Shown here: positions 45,901 through 53,683 of the stretch, one piece after another
Layout of the letters: every line of letters begins with the position of its first letter
Numbering within the stretch: the stretch's first letter is position 1
Assembly (NCBI RefSeq): GCF_003992015.1
Contig: NZ_RQVK01000007.1
Location: forward strand, 61,339-125,338
Source: Veillonella sp. VA137
GTDB taxonomy: Bacteria > Bacillota > Negativicutes > Veillonellales > Veillonellaceae
DNA length: 64,000 nt
Direction of reading: 5' to 3'
Made by a program: the position numbers and the translations under genes
Notes under the pieces: generated by a model
The model's input: the letters and a program-made list of their open reading frames with translations, nothing else
What the model was told of the DNA's origin: nothing
The model's database searches: none

Positions 45901-48226
45901 TCCACAATCCTTGTACACAAGTACTGCATATGTAGGAAATGCTGAATATAATTTAAAAGATCAAAAAGAACATGGGTTAGAACAACGTATTCGTTTTGGT
46001 GTAGATGCAAGAATCAATGATACTACTAATGTGAAAGTTCTTGCTAGCGCTAGTGGAAATCACTCTGTAGATACAACTTCTACTGCAGTTCAATCTAAAG
46101 GCCTGAATAAACAACGGTTAGAAAATTTAGATGTAACGAATACGAATGGACGTTGGGATTTCTCTATTGGTCGTTTACATGAATCCATGGGCACAACAGG
46201 ATACTGGTTTAATAAAACATTTGATGGAATTCGTGCTGTGTGGACAGATCAAAGAAGTCAATTCCGCACAGGTATTGGTTCCTTTAAAGCAAGCACTGGT
46301 ATTACAGACTCTTCCTATAATCACAGTACGTACGCTACATATTTTAGAGCACCAACATTGGATGAATTTATTGGATTAAATAGTCAATTATATAATACGT
46401 TCAATGAAGGTATGTATGGAAATGAGTGGAAGACTCCGATTGAGGAAAAGGATGGAAAAAGAGTTCCTCAAAAAGGATCTTTTATGGAAAGATACTTAAA
46501 TGACTTTAAAGGTAAGAACGAAAATCTATTTTTTGTAGAGCAATTGACCGACTTAGAAAATACAATGTCTAACTTATCAGAAGAAGAACGAGCTGCAAAA
46601 CGTACTGAGATTGTACAGCGCATGGCTGAGATTGTTGGTAAAGCATATCCAGAATTAGCTAACTCTACTCACTTAGCATATAGAACTGAAAAACCTGGAA
46701 AAGTTATAAACATCATGTATGAAGTAGAAGATGCCAATGGCACAAAGGCATACTTAATGTCTCAAATGGATCTTTATTCATCTGGTGGAAAATTTACACC
46801 ATATACTATTTACAAAGATGAAGCAGAAGCCCGAAAAGCTGTTAAAAAAGAGAAAAACGAAATCTTAAAAGAGTTGTATGGTAAATCATTAGAGTCTGTT
46901 AATTCAAAATTTGCCGCAAGTTTAGGAGACCCAACTTTATTAAGCAAGGAATACATTGATAAAAATAAAGCTAAGCTTGAAGAAGGATATAAGGCTGCTG
47001 CTGAATGGGCTGCGCGTAAACAATGGATTGAAGATAATGAATATTCTTTAGACTCACGTGATGACAAAATAAAATATTTTGATAACTATACTCTTACTGA
47101 TGACGGATATTATAAGAAAGTATCTTCAAGTGCTCCTGAAGCAAAAAAACTTGATAACCCAATCAAGGAGTACAAATTTAAAAGAGTTGTGAAAATATTT
47201 GAAAAAGGAGACTACGTATCTGGTAAAGGCAGTAAAATGAATGATGTTGATATTGCCGAAACATTAAAATCTGCGAATTTTGCTACAACAACCAGTGATT
47301 ACACCGAAGGCAAAATGCAGTTTTTCCCAGAACTATATTTGAGAGAATTAATTAGAGTATTAAGATCTTCTGAACAAGGAAATACTTTGCCTAGGGCAGC
47401 TCTCGAAAAAGTAATTGGAAAACCAATTAAAGTGACTGGATTAAAACTTGAACGTGATACAATACCTGCAATTGATAGAGCTATTTTTGCACAATATAAA
47501 ACACAAGTTAACCCTCGTTTAGGTTTGCAAGCATGGTTCTTACGATCCTTGAACAATAATGCCCATTCCATTCAAGCTGGTCATGTGAAAACTAAGATGG
47601 TAACTCATACAGGTATTACGGGATATAATACAGATTGGGCTGGAGATATCAATCCAGATGATCCTATTTATGGTGATGTAACATCTGAAGTTCCAGACTT
47701 TACTAATGATACATACACAAGCAAACGATTGGCTAATATCTTTGCCATCGGTGCACAATATCAAGTCGGTGATAATGCTCTTATCTCCTTAGATTATGGT
47801 TTTAACCGCAGTGATTTCGGTCGCTATATGAACGGACATACAAACTTTGATCATGTACGAAATACAGCTGATTTCACAGTGAAAGGTCACTCCATGGGTG
47901 GTACGCCACACTTCTGGACAGCTCGTCTTGACATCGGTCAATCTGACTACACAAGACCTGGTAGCTGGAATGCCTTCATGGATTACAAATACTTCGCTCA
48001 TGGTTCCTTCTTCGGTGGTAATGGCACAGGAACTGTACCTGATCGTTACTTAGATGGTATCCGTAGCTTTACATTGGGTGGTGGCTATGTTCCTCGCAAA
48101 GATTTCTTGGTAGAAGCATTCTACACATTCGATGCAAAAGGTATTGGACAACGTGATACATTATACGGTGGAGAAAACTTTAAATTAGGTAACTACACTC
48201 GTATTCAAGGTACGTACAAGTTCTAA
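42992..48226 (+). CDS. giant TonB-dependent receptor fused to a porin-like module (paralogue 2)
   Basis: A 1744-residue paralogue of the preceding gene. Signal peptide about 1-34, then 'GSVYVTADRAHEDAKYNSQQ' (TonB-box-like start), plug with 'VGVSIRGAEARHTLILVDGQ' and 'YGSDAIGGVVNIITKK'. The receptor barrel ends at 'RFGVNLKFG' near residue 888. The C-terminal module of about 855 residues has the same plan as paralogue 1: 'EQRIRFGVDARINDTTNVKV', 'FSIGRLHESMGTTGYWFNK', a charged helical insert (about 1190-1450), and an end almost identical to paralogue 1. The inserts are the most divergent parts, the plug and last 120 residues the most alike. AGGAG precedes the ATG. A recent duplication with diverged specificity is the natural reading. 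Confidence 0.9.
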   Translation: MTTNRRKQQKYFMLSCAIATWIALPGLMYSNSVQAEGSVYVTADRAHEDAKYNSQQVSIITKKDIEQKQAKSVEDIIFTESGVSKTVDSMGRVGVSIRGAEARHTLILVDGQAVLGDLAKFSGAADEVMRLGTENVERIEIVQGSASAKYGSDAIGGVVNIITKKAAKKPTIQINGEGSRAKGGETGYGNTNFFLRADSGQMGKVRVAISGSKRDILPVYATKERRDTGDKLEGDFKPNALRFYGDTSDIGFNGIYDINKDHNIQVRLNRFTEDLQRDVKNSTSPMEPQRHFKRDSNRNTLNMIWNGRGGASDWKLELNHSRINENDVSLINYVGRSQYEGKNELRYIDDVDHRQTDIRFNANSAIGDKHTLSWGIAQTKETGSGSRLKSSPNVKTRYIDPWDYDKNLLVAGVDRLERRPGDNSLRVYSHIHDYKFKPSKDGLPIWDKDYEYYGAEKETDIPPITYEYFRDHKLDDPVKTTDPSSWYNNLTDFGVDDEHWAKIRDFNDALKKENNINGSSVYVKYFTQGESLDPAERAKAPKYKGVKFLEKYREREQRITEGEGSIKKSNYYLSDAWQVNKDLLVQPTLRIDKSSLFGTHFSWNLGATYNVNSNAHRRLKANVGTGYSEPGMGELWYNWQMFASNPVAQGVAKMGWYWAGNPNLKPETSKNIDISFEGEGKNDYARIGVFQNHIRNYMSVYFTGELQDWAPQLSKQDKWMQAPDLIYSFKNIGKAKITGLQLEWKHKFGSKWSTRFGWTRLQALNQSDSTMPAHLLDRPTNKIDFGITYETKKWNAQLWADYYHKMLDSNTQKNRSNYWISGIDSDSAIYNVSNDYEEKSFGTWNAMVQRKFGNDSLVYFGVNNIFDHRDDDRATQSRVYRFGVNLKFGAGGDSKVQDAKMQNPASTNGINGTTPITKVHVDKAIATVNGDDMGREHQFLERPFDAKKEKGTEFIGDYRARLMAHGGSERPQSLYTSTAYVGNAEYNLKDQKEHGLEQRIRFGVDARINDTTNVKVLASASGNHSVDTTSTAVQSKGLNKQRLENLDVTNTNGRWDFSIGRLHESMGTTGYWFNKTFDGIRAVWTDQRSQFRTGIGSFKASTGITDSSYNHSTYATYFRAPTLDEFIGLNSQLYNTFNEGMYGNEWKTPIEEKDGKRVPQKGSFMERYLNDFKGKNENLFFVEQLTDLENTMSNLSEEERAAKRTEIVQRMAEIVGKAYPELANSTHLAYRTEKPGKVINIMYEVEDANGTKAYLMSQMDLYSSGGKFTPYTIYKDEAEARKAVKKEKNEILKELYGKSLESVNSKFAASLGDPTLLSKEYIDKNKAKLEEGYKAAAEWAARKQWIEDNEYSLDSRDDKIKYFDNYTLTDDGYYKKVSSSAPEAKKLDNPIKEYKFKRVVKIFEKGDYVSGKGSKMNDVDIAETLKSANFATTTSDYTEGKMQFFPELYLRELIRVLRSSEQGNTLPRAALEKVIGKPIKVTGLKLERDTIPAIDRAIFAQYKTQVNPRLGLQAWFLRSLNNNAHSIQAGHVKTKMVTHTGITGYNTDWAGDINPDDPIYGDVTSEVPDFTNDTYTSKRLANIFAIGAQYQVGDNALISLDYGFNRSDFGRYMNGHTNFDHVRNTADFTVKGHSMGGTPHFWTARLDIGQSDYTRPGSWNAFMDYKYFAHGSFFGGNGTGTVPDRYLDGIRSFTLGGGYVPRKDFLVEAFYTFDAKGIGQRDTLYGGENFKLGNYTRIQGTYKF

Positions 48227-48319
48227 GATAAAGAAATAGAAATCTTATAGATGTTGGACTATGCCTGTGTATAACTACATAGGAAGATAGACTGGCATTC
48301 AGTACATAATGATATACCA

Positions 48320-48360
48320 TAGAGGATAGTTAACTGTGCAAGTTAGCTATCCTCTATTAC
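48320..48360 (+). terminator. hairpin after the second TonB receptor
   Basis: 15-bp stem TAGAGGATAGTTAAC (48320-48334) / GTTAGCTATCCTCTA (48342-48356) with one G-U pair; only a weak T tract follows. Confidence 0.65.
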
Positions 48361-48470
48361 ATTCTATGTACACTAATATAAGTACATGGGTCTGCAATTT
48401 ATGTATTCTCGTGGTACAATTACTTATAATGAGTAAATTTATCAGAATATATATTATATAGGGGGGACAA

Positions 48471-48899
48471 GTGAAAGAAACAGTAACAAAAGAAGTACAA
48501 GAATCAACAGGTGTGATTCGTTATATTTGGATTGTATTAGGAGCTATTAGCTTTGGCTTAGGTTCGTTGGGAATTGTATTACCTTTATTGCCAACGGTAC
48601 CATTTTATTTATTCGCTGTATTTTGTTTTGCTAGAGGTTCTAAACGGTTCCATGAGAAGTTTGTAAACTCTAAGCTTTATGCAAACTACGTAGAACCGTT
48701 TAAGAATAAAAGTGGTATGCCACTGCGCACTAAAATTAATATTTTAGTGTCTGTGTCGATTCTATTAGGTATTGGTGCGTATGGTATGCGTAATATGCTT
48801 GTAGCATTGTATATTATGGGAGCCGTGTGGATAGGCCATGTCATAGCCCTTGCGTTTATAGTGAAAACAGCACCAGCTGAACCTAAAGTAAAGCAATAG
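48471..48899 (+). CDS. DUF454 (YbaN) family inner-membrane protein
   Basis: A 142-residue membrane protein. The family core 'GLGSLGIVLPLLPTVPFYLF' then 'AVFCFARGSKRFHEK' near residue 55 is clear, with three hydrophobic segments overall. Translation starts at GTG 48471 after a GGGGGG ribosome site. Function of the family is unknown. Stands alone with a terminator at 48971-49012. Confidence 0.88.
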   Translation: MKETVTKEVQESTGVIRYIWIVLGAISFGLGSLGIVLPLLPTVPFYLFAVFCFARGSKRFHEKFVNSKLYANYVEPFKNKSGMPLRTKINILVSVSILLGIGAYGMRNMLVALYIMGAVWIGHVIALAFIVKTAPAEPKVKQ

Positions 48900-49253
48900 T
48901 TGTTTCAATGGTAGTGCATGTTTATATACTACAGAATATGATGTGACTATACAGATAGAATATTTATATTAGCCAAATCATGAATGAACTCGTATCGTGA
49001 TTTGGCTTTTATTGTGTTATGCTTATGTGGTATAGTAGTAACCATAAAGATGTCTAAGGATAACCTAGCCATTGGGTATATTGATAGAAGTTATTTTACA
49101 GGATCTTTAGTTACCATACATAGTGAGTATGACAATCTATTCGTTAAGAATGATTAGACATGCTAGATATCATATGATCTGACTGTGAAAATAAATAATG
49201 GTAGCACTATATGGATGTGTATATATATAGATTATAATTAGGAGCGGAATACT
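48900..49253. other. 354-bp gap before aroD
   Basis: Contains the terminator at 48971-49012; the remaining about 240 bp has no frame, hairpin or clear promoter that I can support. Confidence 0.4.
48971..49012 (+). terminator. terminator after the DUF454 gene
   Basis: Perfect 10-bp stem AGCCAAATCA (48971-48980) / TGATTTGGCT (48998-49007) followed by TTT. Confidence 0.8.
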
Positions 49254-50009
49254 ATGAAATCAAAACAACAACAAGGCCCTATACAAGGAGATCGATGTGC
49301 CATCTGCGTTCCTATTGTAGGTCCAACGATAAAAGATATATTTTCACAGGTGCAAGAGGCAGCGCAAGCGAAGGTGGACCTTATCGAGTTGCGTCCAGAT
49401 ATGTGGATGAAGGGCTCCTCTATATCTGAGGAAGAGTACATACCCACAATAGTAAATTTGGTAGAAGAAGTGCATTCTAAATATGAAAAGATGCCTATGT
49501 TGTTTGCGTGGCGTAGCTTAGCTGAGGGCGGAGAAACGTCCTTAAGTAACGAGAATTACGGTAACCTATTACAAGCAATTGTGGATCAAAATGTAGTAGA
49601 TGCTGTGGATGTGGAATTATTTGCCTATACAGATACAATTGGTCAAATTATAAAAGAAGCACATCATCAAGGGTTACAAACGGTGATGAGTTATCATAAT
49701 TTTCTAAGTACGCCAAAAGTAAAAAGACTACATATCTATGCAGAGCGTATGATATCAGCAGGAGCCGCAGTGATTAAGTTTGCCTTGATGCCAACAACAA
49801 ATGAAGATGTACTTTCAGTGCTACAATTTACAAAGGAGTTAACTGAACGGTACCCACAATTGCCACGGATTACTATGTCTATGGGAAAATTAGGGCAGAT
49901 GACACGGACTTGCGGCCATGTGTTTGGAAATTGTTTGACCTTTGGCACACTGGGACAAGCATCAGCACCTGGACAGGTAGAGGTGGCGGTTTTAAAGCAA
50001 CTAGTATAA
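49254..50009 (+). CDS. aroD: type I 3-dehydroquinate dehydratase
   Basis: A 251-residue type I dehydroquinase of the shikimate pathway, forming 3-dehydroshikimate through a Schiff base. 'VDLIELRPDMW' near residue 40 binds substrate, 'VMSYHNFLSTP' near residue 143 carries the catalytic histidine, and 'AVIKFALMPTTNEDV' near residue 173 carries the Schiff-base lysine. Placed just before the tryptophan operon, to whose precursor supply it contributes, but separated by a 574-bp gap with its own promoter and T-box. Confidence 0.95.
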   Translation: MKSKQQQGPIQGDRCAICVPIVGPTIKDIFSQVQEAAQAKVDLIELRPDMWMKGSSISEEEYIPTIVNLVEEVHSKYEKMPMLFAWRSLAEGGETSLSNENYGNLLQAIVDQNVVDAVDVELFAYTDTIGQIIKEAHHQGLQTVMSYHNFLSTPKVKRLHIYAERMISAGAAVIKFALMPTTNEDVLSVLQFTKELTERYPQLPRITMSMGKLGQMTRTCGHVFGNCLTFGTLGQASAPGQVEVAVLKQLV

Positions 50010-50210
50010 GATATAGGATTAATGAGATAATATAAGGGTTTACAACTACTATATTATGGTATCTACACGTTATGTTTCTAATGCTAGAAAATATAAAAAG
50101 TAGATATTAGATAAATAGCTTTTAGAGTTGGTATTTCCATATCTATAGGGAGTATCTATAGGTTATACAGGATACTCCTATAAAAATTATAGAAAATTGT
50201 TATTATTCAG

Positions 50211-50239
50211 TAGACAAATGTATCTTAGTATGATAATAT
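50211..50239 (+). promoter_or_regulatory. trp operon promoter
   Basis: TAGACA (50211-50216), 17-nt spacer, TAATAT (50234-50239). An overlapping GATAAT gives a shorter spacing. The start would be near 50246, just before the T-box leader. Confidence 0.4.
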
Positions 50240-50261
50240 TTGATACATAATTTAATACTCG

Positions 50262-50569
50262 CCTAATAAACCGATGAGGTGGAGATAAAAATAGAACGTG
50301 CACTTCCAGAGAGTGGGGGTAGCTGAGAGCCCCGCAGAACGCAGTCTATTAAATGGACCACCGAGGGTATGGGGAACGGACATTTCGTCCTAGTATAGCA
50401 TAACGTGTCATGAGCGTTAATCGTGAGGGATATGATAGTATCCTGCAAAGGGGAATGCATGCATTCAAACAAGGTGGTACCGCGATTTATATGAATCTTT
50501 CTGCGCAGTAGTGCAGTTATTTGGCATATGAACTCGTCCTTGACGTATAGTCTAGGGCGAGTTTTTTTA
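50262..50569 (+). ncRNA. tryptophan T-box riboswitch (leader of trpE)
   Basis: A T-box leader that senses uncharged tRNA-Trp and allows transcription into the trp operon. Stem I elements: AGAGAG at about 50311 and GCTGAGAG at about 50324. The specifier loop contains UGG at 50354-50356 (AAATGGACC), the tryptophan codon, followed by the usual purine. The T-box proper, AAGGTGGTACCGCG, lies at 50471-50484. The terminator is CTCGTCCT (50533-50540) / AGGGCGAG (50554-50561) followed by seven Ts. trpE begins 15 nt after the T run. Confidence 0.95.
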
Positions 50570-50583
50570 TTGCAGGAGGATTT

Positions 50584-52047
50584 ATGAAACCATCATTAGA
50601 AACAGTGAAACAATTGGGACAAGGGTACGACATCGTACCGGTGTACGTGGAATTATTATCGGACATTCGCACACCTATTTCTGTACTGAAAGCTTTAAAA
50701 AAGGTGAGCGCTCATACATTCTTATTAGAAAGTGCTGACAACACCCATCACTGGGGGCGATATTCTTTCTTAGGATATAATCCATTGTTAGAAGTAACAT
50801 GCAAAAACCATACTATGACGATTAAAGGAGATGTGACACGTACGTTTACATGTCATAATCCAGCGGAAGAGATTAGAAATATATTGAGTCAATATAAAAG
50901 CCCTAGAGTAGAAGAATTGCCAACTTTTACAGGTGGATTTGTGGGATACTTCGCCTATGAATACATTCGTTACATTGAGCCTATCTTAGATCAACACATC
51001 AGTGATACAGATCCAAGTATGGTAAACGATGTAGATCTTATGCTCTTCGATAAAGTCATTGCTTTCGACCATTACAAAAATAAAATCTATATCATCGGTC
51101 ATGTACGTACAGATGATATAGAACGGAATTATGAGCGAACTCAATTAGAATTACAAGCCTTGGCAGACTTGGTGAAAAATGGCGAAGAAGCTGATATCGA
51201 ACGTGGTGCACTGGAAAGTGAATTCACCTCTGAGTTTACGTCCGAAGAATACCAAGAGGTAGTACGAAAAACAAAACATTATATTACGGAAGGAGATATC
51301 TTCCAAGTCGTCGTTTCCAATCGTAGAGAAGCGAAGTTCAAGGGCAGTTTACTCAATGCGTATCGTGTACTAAGAACGATGAATCCATCGCCATATATGT
51401 TCTATATGAGTGGTAAATCTGTAGAATTAACGGGGGCTTCTCCGGAAACATTGGTAAAATTACAAGATAGAAGCGTTTATACATTCCCTATCGCTGGTAC
51501 ACTGCCACGGGGCAAGAATGAAGAGGAAGATAGGGCGCAAGAGGCTAAGTTAAGTAAAGATGAAAAAGAATTGGCAGAGCATAATATGTTAGTCGATTTA
51601 GGTCGTAATGACATTGGTAAAGTTTGTGAATTCGGATCTGTTCAAGTGGAAGCACTTCATCAATTACAAAGATTTTCTCATGTTATCCATTTAACAAGTA
51701 CTGTAAAAGGAACCTTACGAGAAGAGTTTGATGCCTTAGATGCTATTGGCGCTACTTTGCCGGCAGGTACTTTATCGGGAGCTCCTAAAATTCGAGCGAT
51801 TCAGATTCTACAAGAATTAGAGAAAAGCCCTCGTGGTATTTATGGCGGTGCCGTAGGATACTTAGATTTCTCCGGAAATATGGATGTGTGTATTGGCATT
51901 CGTATGGCGATGGCAAAAGGGGGAAGAGTCTTTGTTCGGTCTGGCGGTGGCATTGTGCGAGATAGTGTACCAGTAAATGAGTACAATGAAACTATCCATA
52001 AAGCACAATCTATGGTGACAGCCATCACATTGGCGCAGGAGGTGTAA
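50584..52047 (+). CDS. trpE: anthranilate synthase component I
   Basis: A 487-residue TrpE, converting chorismate to anthranilate with ammonia supplied by TrpG. The feedback-inhibition motif L-L-E-S is at residues about 47-50 ('FLLESADN'). The chorismate-binding domain shows '[13 protein letters not shown]'-like sequence (here '[15 protein letters not shown]'), '[21 protein letters not shown]' and '[16 protein letters not shown]'. Start ATG follows CAGGAGG. First gene of trpE-G-D-CF-B-A. Confidence 0.97.
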   Translation: MKPSLETVKQLGQGYDIVPVYVELLSDIRTPISVLKALKKVSAHTFLLESADNTHHWGRYSFLGYNPLLEVTCKNHTMTIKGDVTRTFTCHNPAEEIRNILSQYKSPRVEELPTFTGGFVGYFAYEYIRYIEPILDQHISDTDPSMVNDVDLMLFDKVIAFDHYKNKIYIIGHVRTDDIERNYERTQLELQALADLVKNGEEADIERGALESEFTSEFTSEEYQEVVRKTKHYITEGDIFQVVVSNRREAKFKGSLLNAYRVLRTMNPSPYMFYMSGKSVELTGASPETLVKLQDRSVYTFPIAGTLPRGKNEEEDRAQEAKLSKDEKELAEHNMLVDLGRNDIGKVCEFGSVQVEALHQLQRFSHVIHLTSTVKGTLREEFDALDAIGATLPAGTLSGAPKIRAIQILQELEKSPRGIYGGAVGYLDFSGNMDVCIGIRMAMAKGGRVFVRSGGGIVRDSVPVNEYNETIHKAQSMVTAITLAQEV

Positions 52048-52048
52048 C

Positions 52049-52627
52049 ATGGTATTACTCATCGATCATTATGATAGTTTTTCGTTCAATATATATCAAT
52101 TAATCGGTTCTTTAGTGAAAGACATTAAAGTCATTCGCAGTGACGAAATGACAGTGAAAGAGATTCAAGAACTTTCACCTGACTGTGTTATCCTTTCACC
52201 AGGAACGGGACGACCAAAGGATGCAGGAGTGTACGAAGAATTACTAGAAACATGCCAAGGTGAGTTTCCTATTTTAGGCATCTGCTTGGGTCACCAGGCT
52301 ATGGGTGAAGTGTTTGGAGCTACCGTAGGATATGCGAAAGAAGTGATGCACGGTAAACAAAGTGTGGCGACCCAATGTTATCCATCCATACTATGGAAAG
52401 ATATTCCTCAAGAATTCCCCGTAGCACGGTATCATTCCTTAGCAGTCTTAGAAGATATCCTAGGAGATGAACTGGTGGTAACAGCTCGTACAGCAGATGG
52501 AGAAATTATGGCCATGGAACATAGAACACATCCAATTTATGGTGTGCAATTCCATCCAGAGTCTATTTTGACACCGCAAGGAACGCAAATGGTTAAGAAT
52601 TTCCTGAAATACCATAAGATTATATAA
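52049..52627 (+). CDS. trpG: anthranilate synthase component II (glutamine amidotransferase)
   Basis: A 192-residue class I glutamine amidotransferase. 'LIDHYDSFSFNIYQLIG' opens it; the nucleophile cysteine is in 'GICLGHQAMGE' near residue 80 and the catalytic His-Glu pair in 'QFHPESILTPQG' near residue 170. One base separates it from trpE. Could also serve folate synthesis as PabA, as in Bacillus; not decidable here. Confidence 0.96.
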   Translation: MVLLIDHYDSFSFNIYQLIGSLVKDIKVIRSDEMTVKEIQELSPDCVILSPGTGRPKDAGVYEELLETCQGEFPILGICLGHQAMGEVFGATVGYAKEVMHGKQSVATQCYPSILWKDIPQEFPVARYHSLAVLEDILGDELVVTARTADGEIMAMEHRTHPIYGVQFHPESILTPQGTQMVKNFLKYHKII

Positions 52628-52641
52628 GGGAGAGATAGAGT

Positions 52642-53658
52642 ATGATTCAACAAGCAATACACCTCGTCACAGAGGGTCAAGATATGTCGTATGAAGTGGC
52701 AAAAGCAACGATGAATGCGATTATGAGTGGAGACGTACAGGAAGTGCCTATGGCAGCCTTTTTAGGGGGCTTACAAGCGAAAGGACCTAGCGTGACAGAG
52801 ATTACAGCCTTTGCTGAAGTGATGCGAGAAAAAGCTGGTTCTGTGCCACATGACAGTACCGTAGTAGAAATTGTAGGCACTGGTGGAGATGGTAGTAGTA
52901 CTTTCAACATTTCTACTACATCTGCCATCCTATTAGCTGCAGCAGGGATTCCGATTGCTAAGCATGGTAACCGCAGTGTATCTAGTAAGTGCGGTGCTGC
53001 CGACGTGTTAGAAGCACTGGGTGTGAAACTAGAACTGAATGGAGAGCAGAATAAAAAAGTTCTAGAGGAAGCGAATATTTGCTTTATGTTTGCCCCTGTG
53101 TACCATGAAGCTATGAAATATGCTGGACCCGTACGAAAAGCTATGGGGGTCAGAACGGTATTTAACATTTTAGGACCTTTGGCAAATCCTGCGGGAGCTA
53201 CAGTAGAGCTCATGGGTGTGTACGATCGATCCTTACTGGAACCATTGGCACAGGTTTTGTCTAATTTAGGCGTTCATCGTGGTGCTGTCGTATATGGTAG
53301 TGATGGACTAGATGAAATTACTGCTACAGGCATTACGACAGTGTGCGAAATCAATCATGGCAGGTTCAAGACCTATGAGTTAGATCCTAAGGATTATGGG
53401 TTTGCCTATGCCACAGCAGATGAGCTTGTGGGTGATGACGCAAAAGTTAATGCAGAGATTACACGTACATTATTAGAAGGTAAGGATAGAAGCGGTCGTG
53501 CTACAGCAGTGATACTTAATGCGGGCATGGCTTACTATTTGGCTAAAGATGGAGAGGTAACCTTAGAGAATGCTTTTAAAACGGTGCAAGAGTTATTGTA
53601 TTCTGGTGCTGGAGCAAAGGCACTTTCAAAATTTGTGAAAGCATCACAAAATGCTTAA
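52642..53658 (+). CDS. trpD: anthranilate phosphoribosyltransferase
   Basis: A 338-residue TrpD transferring phosphoribose from PRPP to anthranilate. The PRPP-binding 'GTGGDGSSTFNISTTSA' is near residue 79, 'KHGNRSVSSKCGAADVLEAL' follows, and 'NILGPLANPAGA' is near residue 175. Usual length. GGGAGAG ribosome site. Confidence 0.97.
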   Translation: MIQQAIHLVTEGQDMSYEVAKATMNAIMSGDVQEVPMAAFLGGLQAKGPSVTEITAFAEVMREKAGSVPHDSTVVEIVGTGGDGSSTFNISTTSAILLAAAGIPIAKHGNRSVSSKCGAADVLEALGVKLELNGEQNKKVLEEANICFMFAPVYHEAMKYAGPVRKAMGVRTVFNILGPLANPAGATVELMGVYDRSLLEPLAQVLSNLGVHRGAVVYGSDGLDEITATGITTVCEINHGRFKTYELDPKDYGFAYATADELVGDDAKVNAEITRTLLEGKDRSGRATAVILNAGMAYYLAKDGEVTLENAFKTVQELLYSGAGAKALSKFVKASQNA

Positions 53659-53683
53659 TAGTAGGTTAGAAATAGAGATAGTT

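Noticed and set aside
48461..48468. G6 tract before the DUF454 gene as a phase-variation tract
   Set aside because: Six Gs form the ribosome site and are too short to suggest switching.
52677..53213. 178-codon minus-strand frame opposite trpD
   Set aside because: Fully inside a well-supported gene, with composition typical of antisense reading and no start signals.
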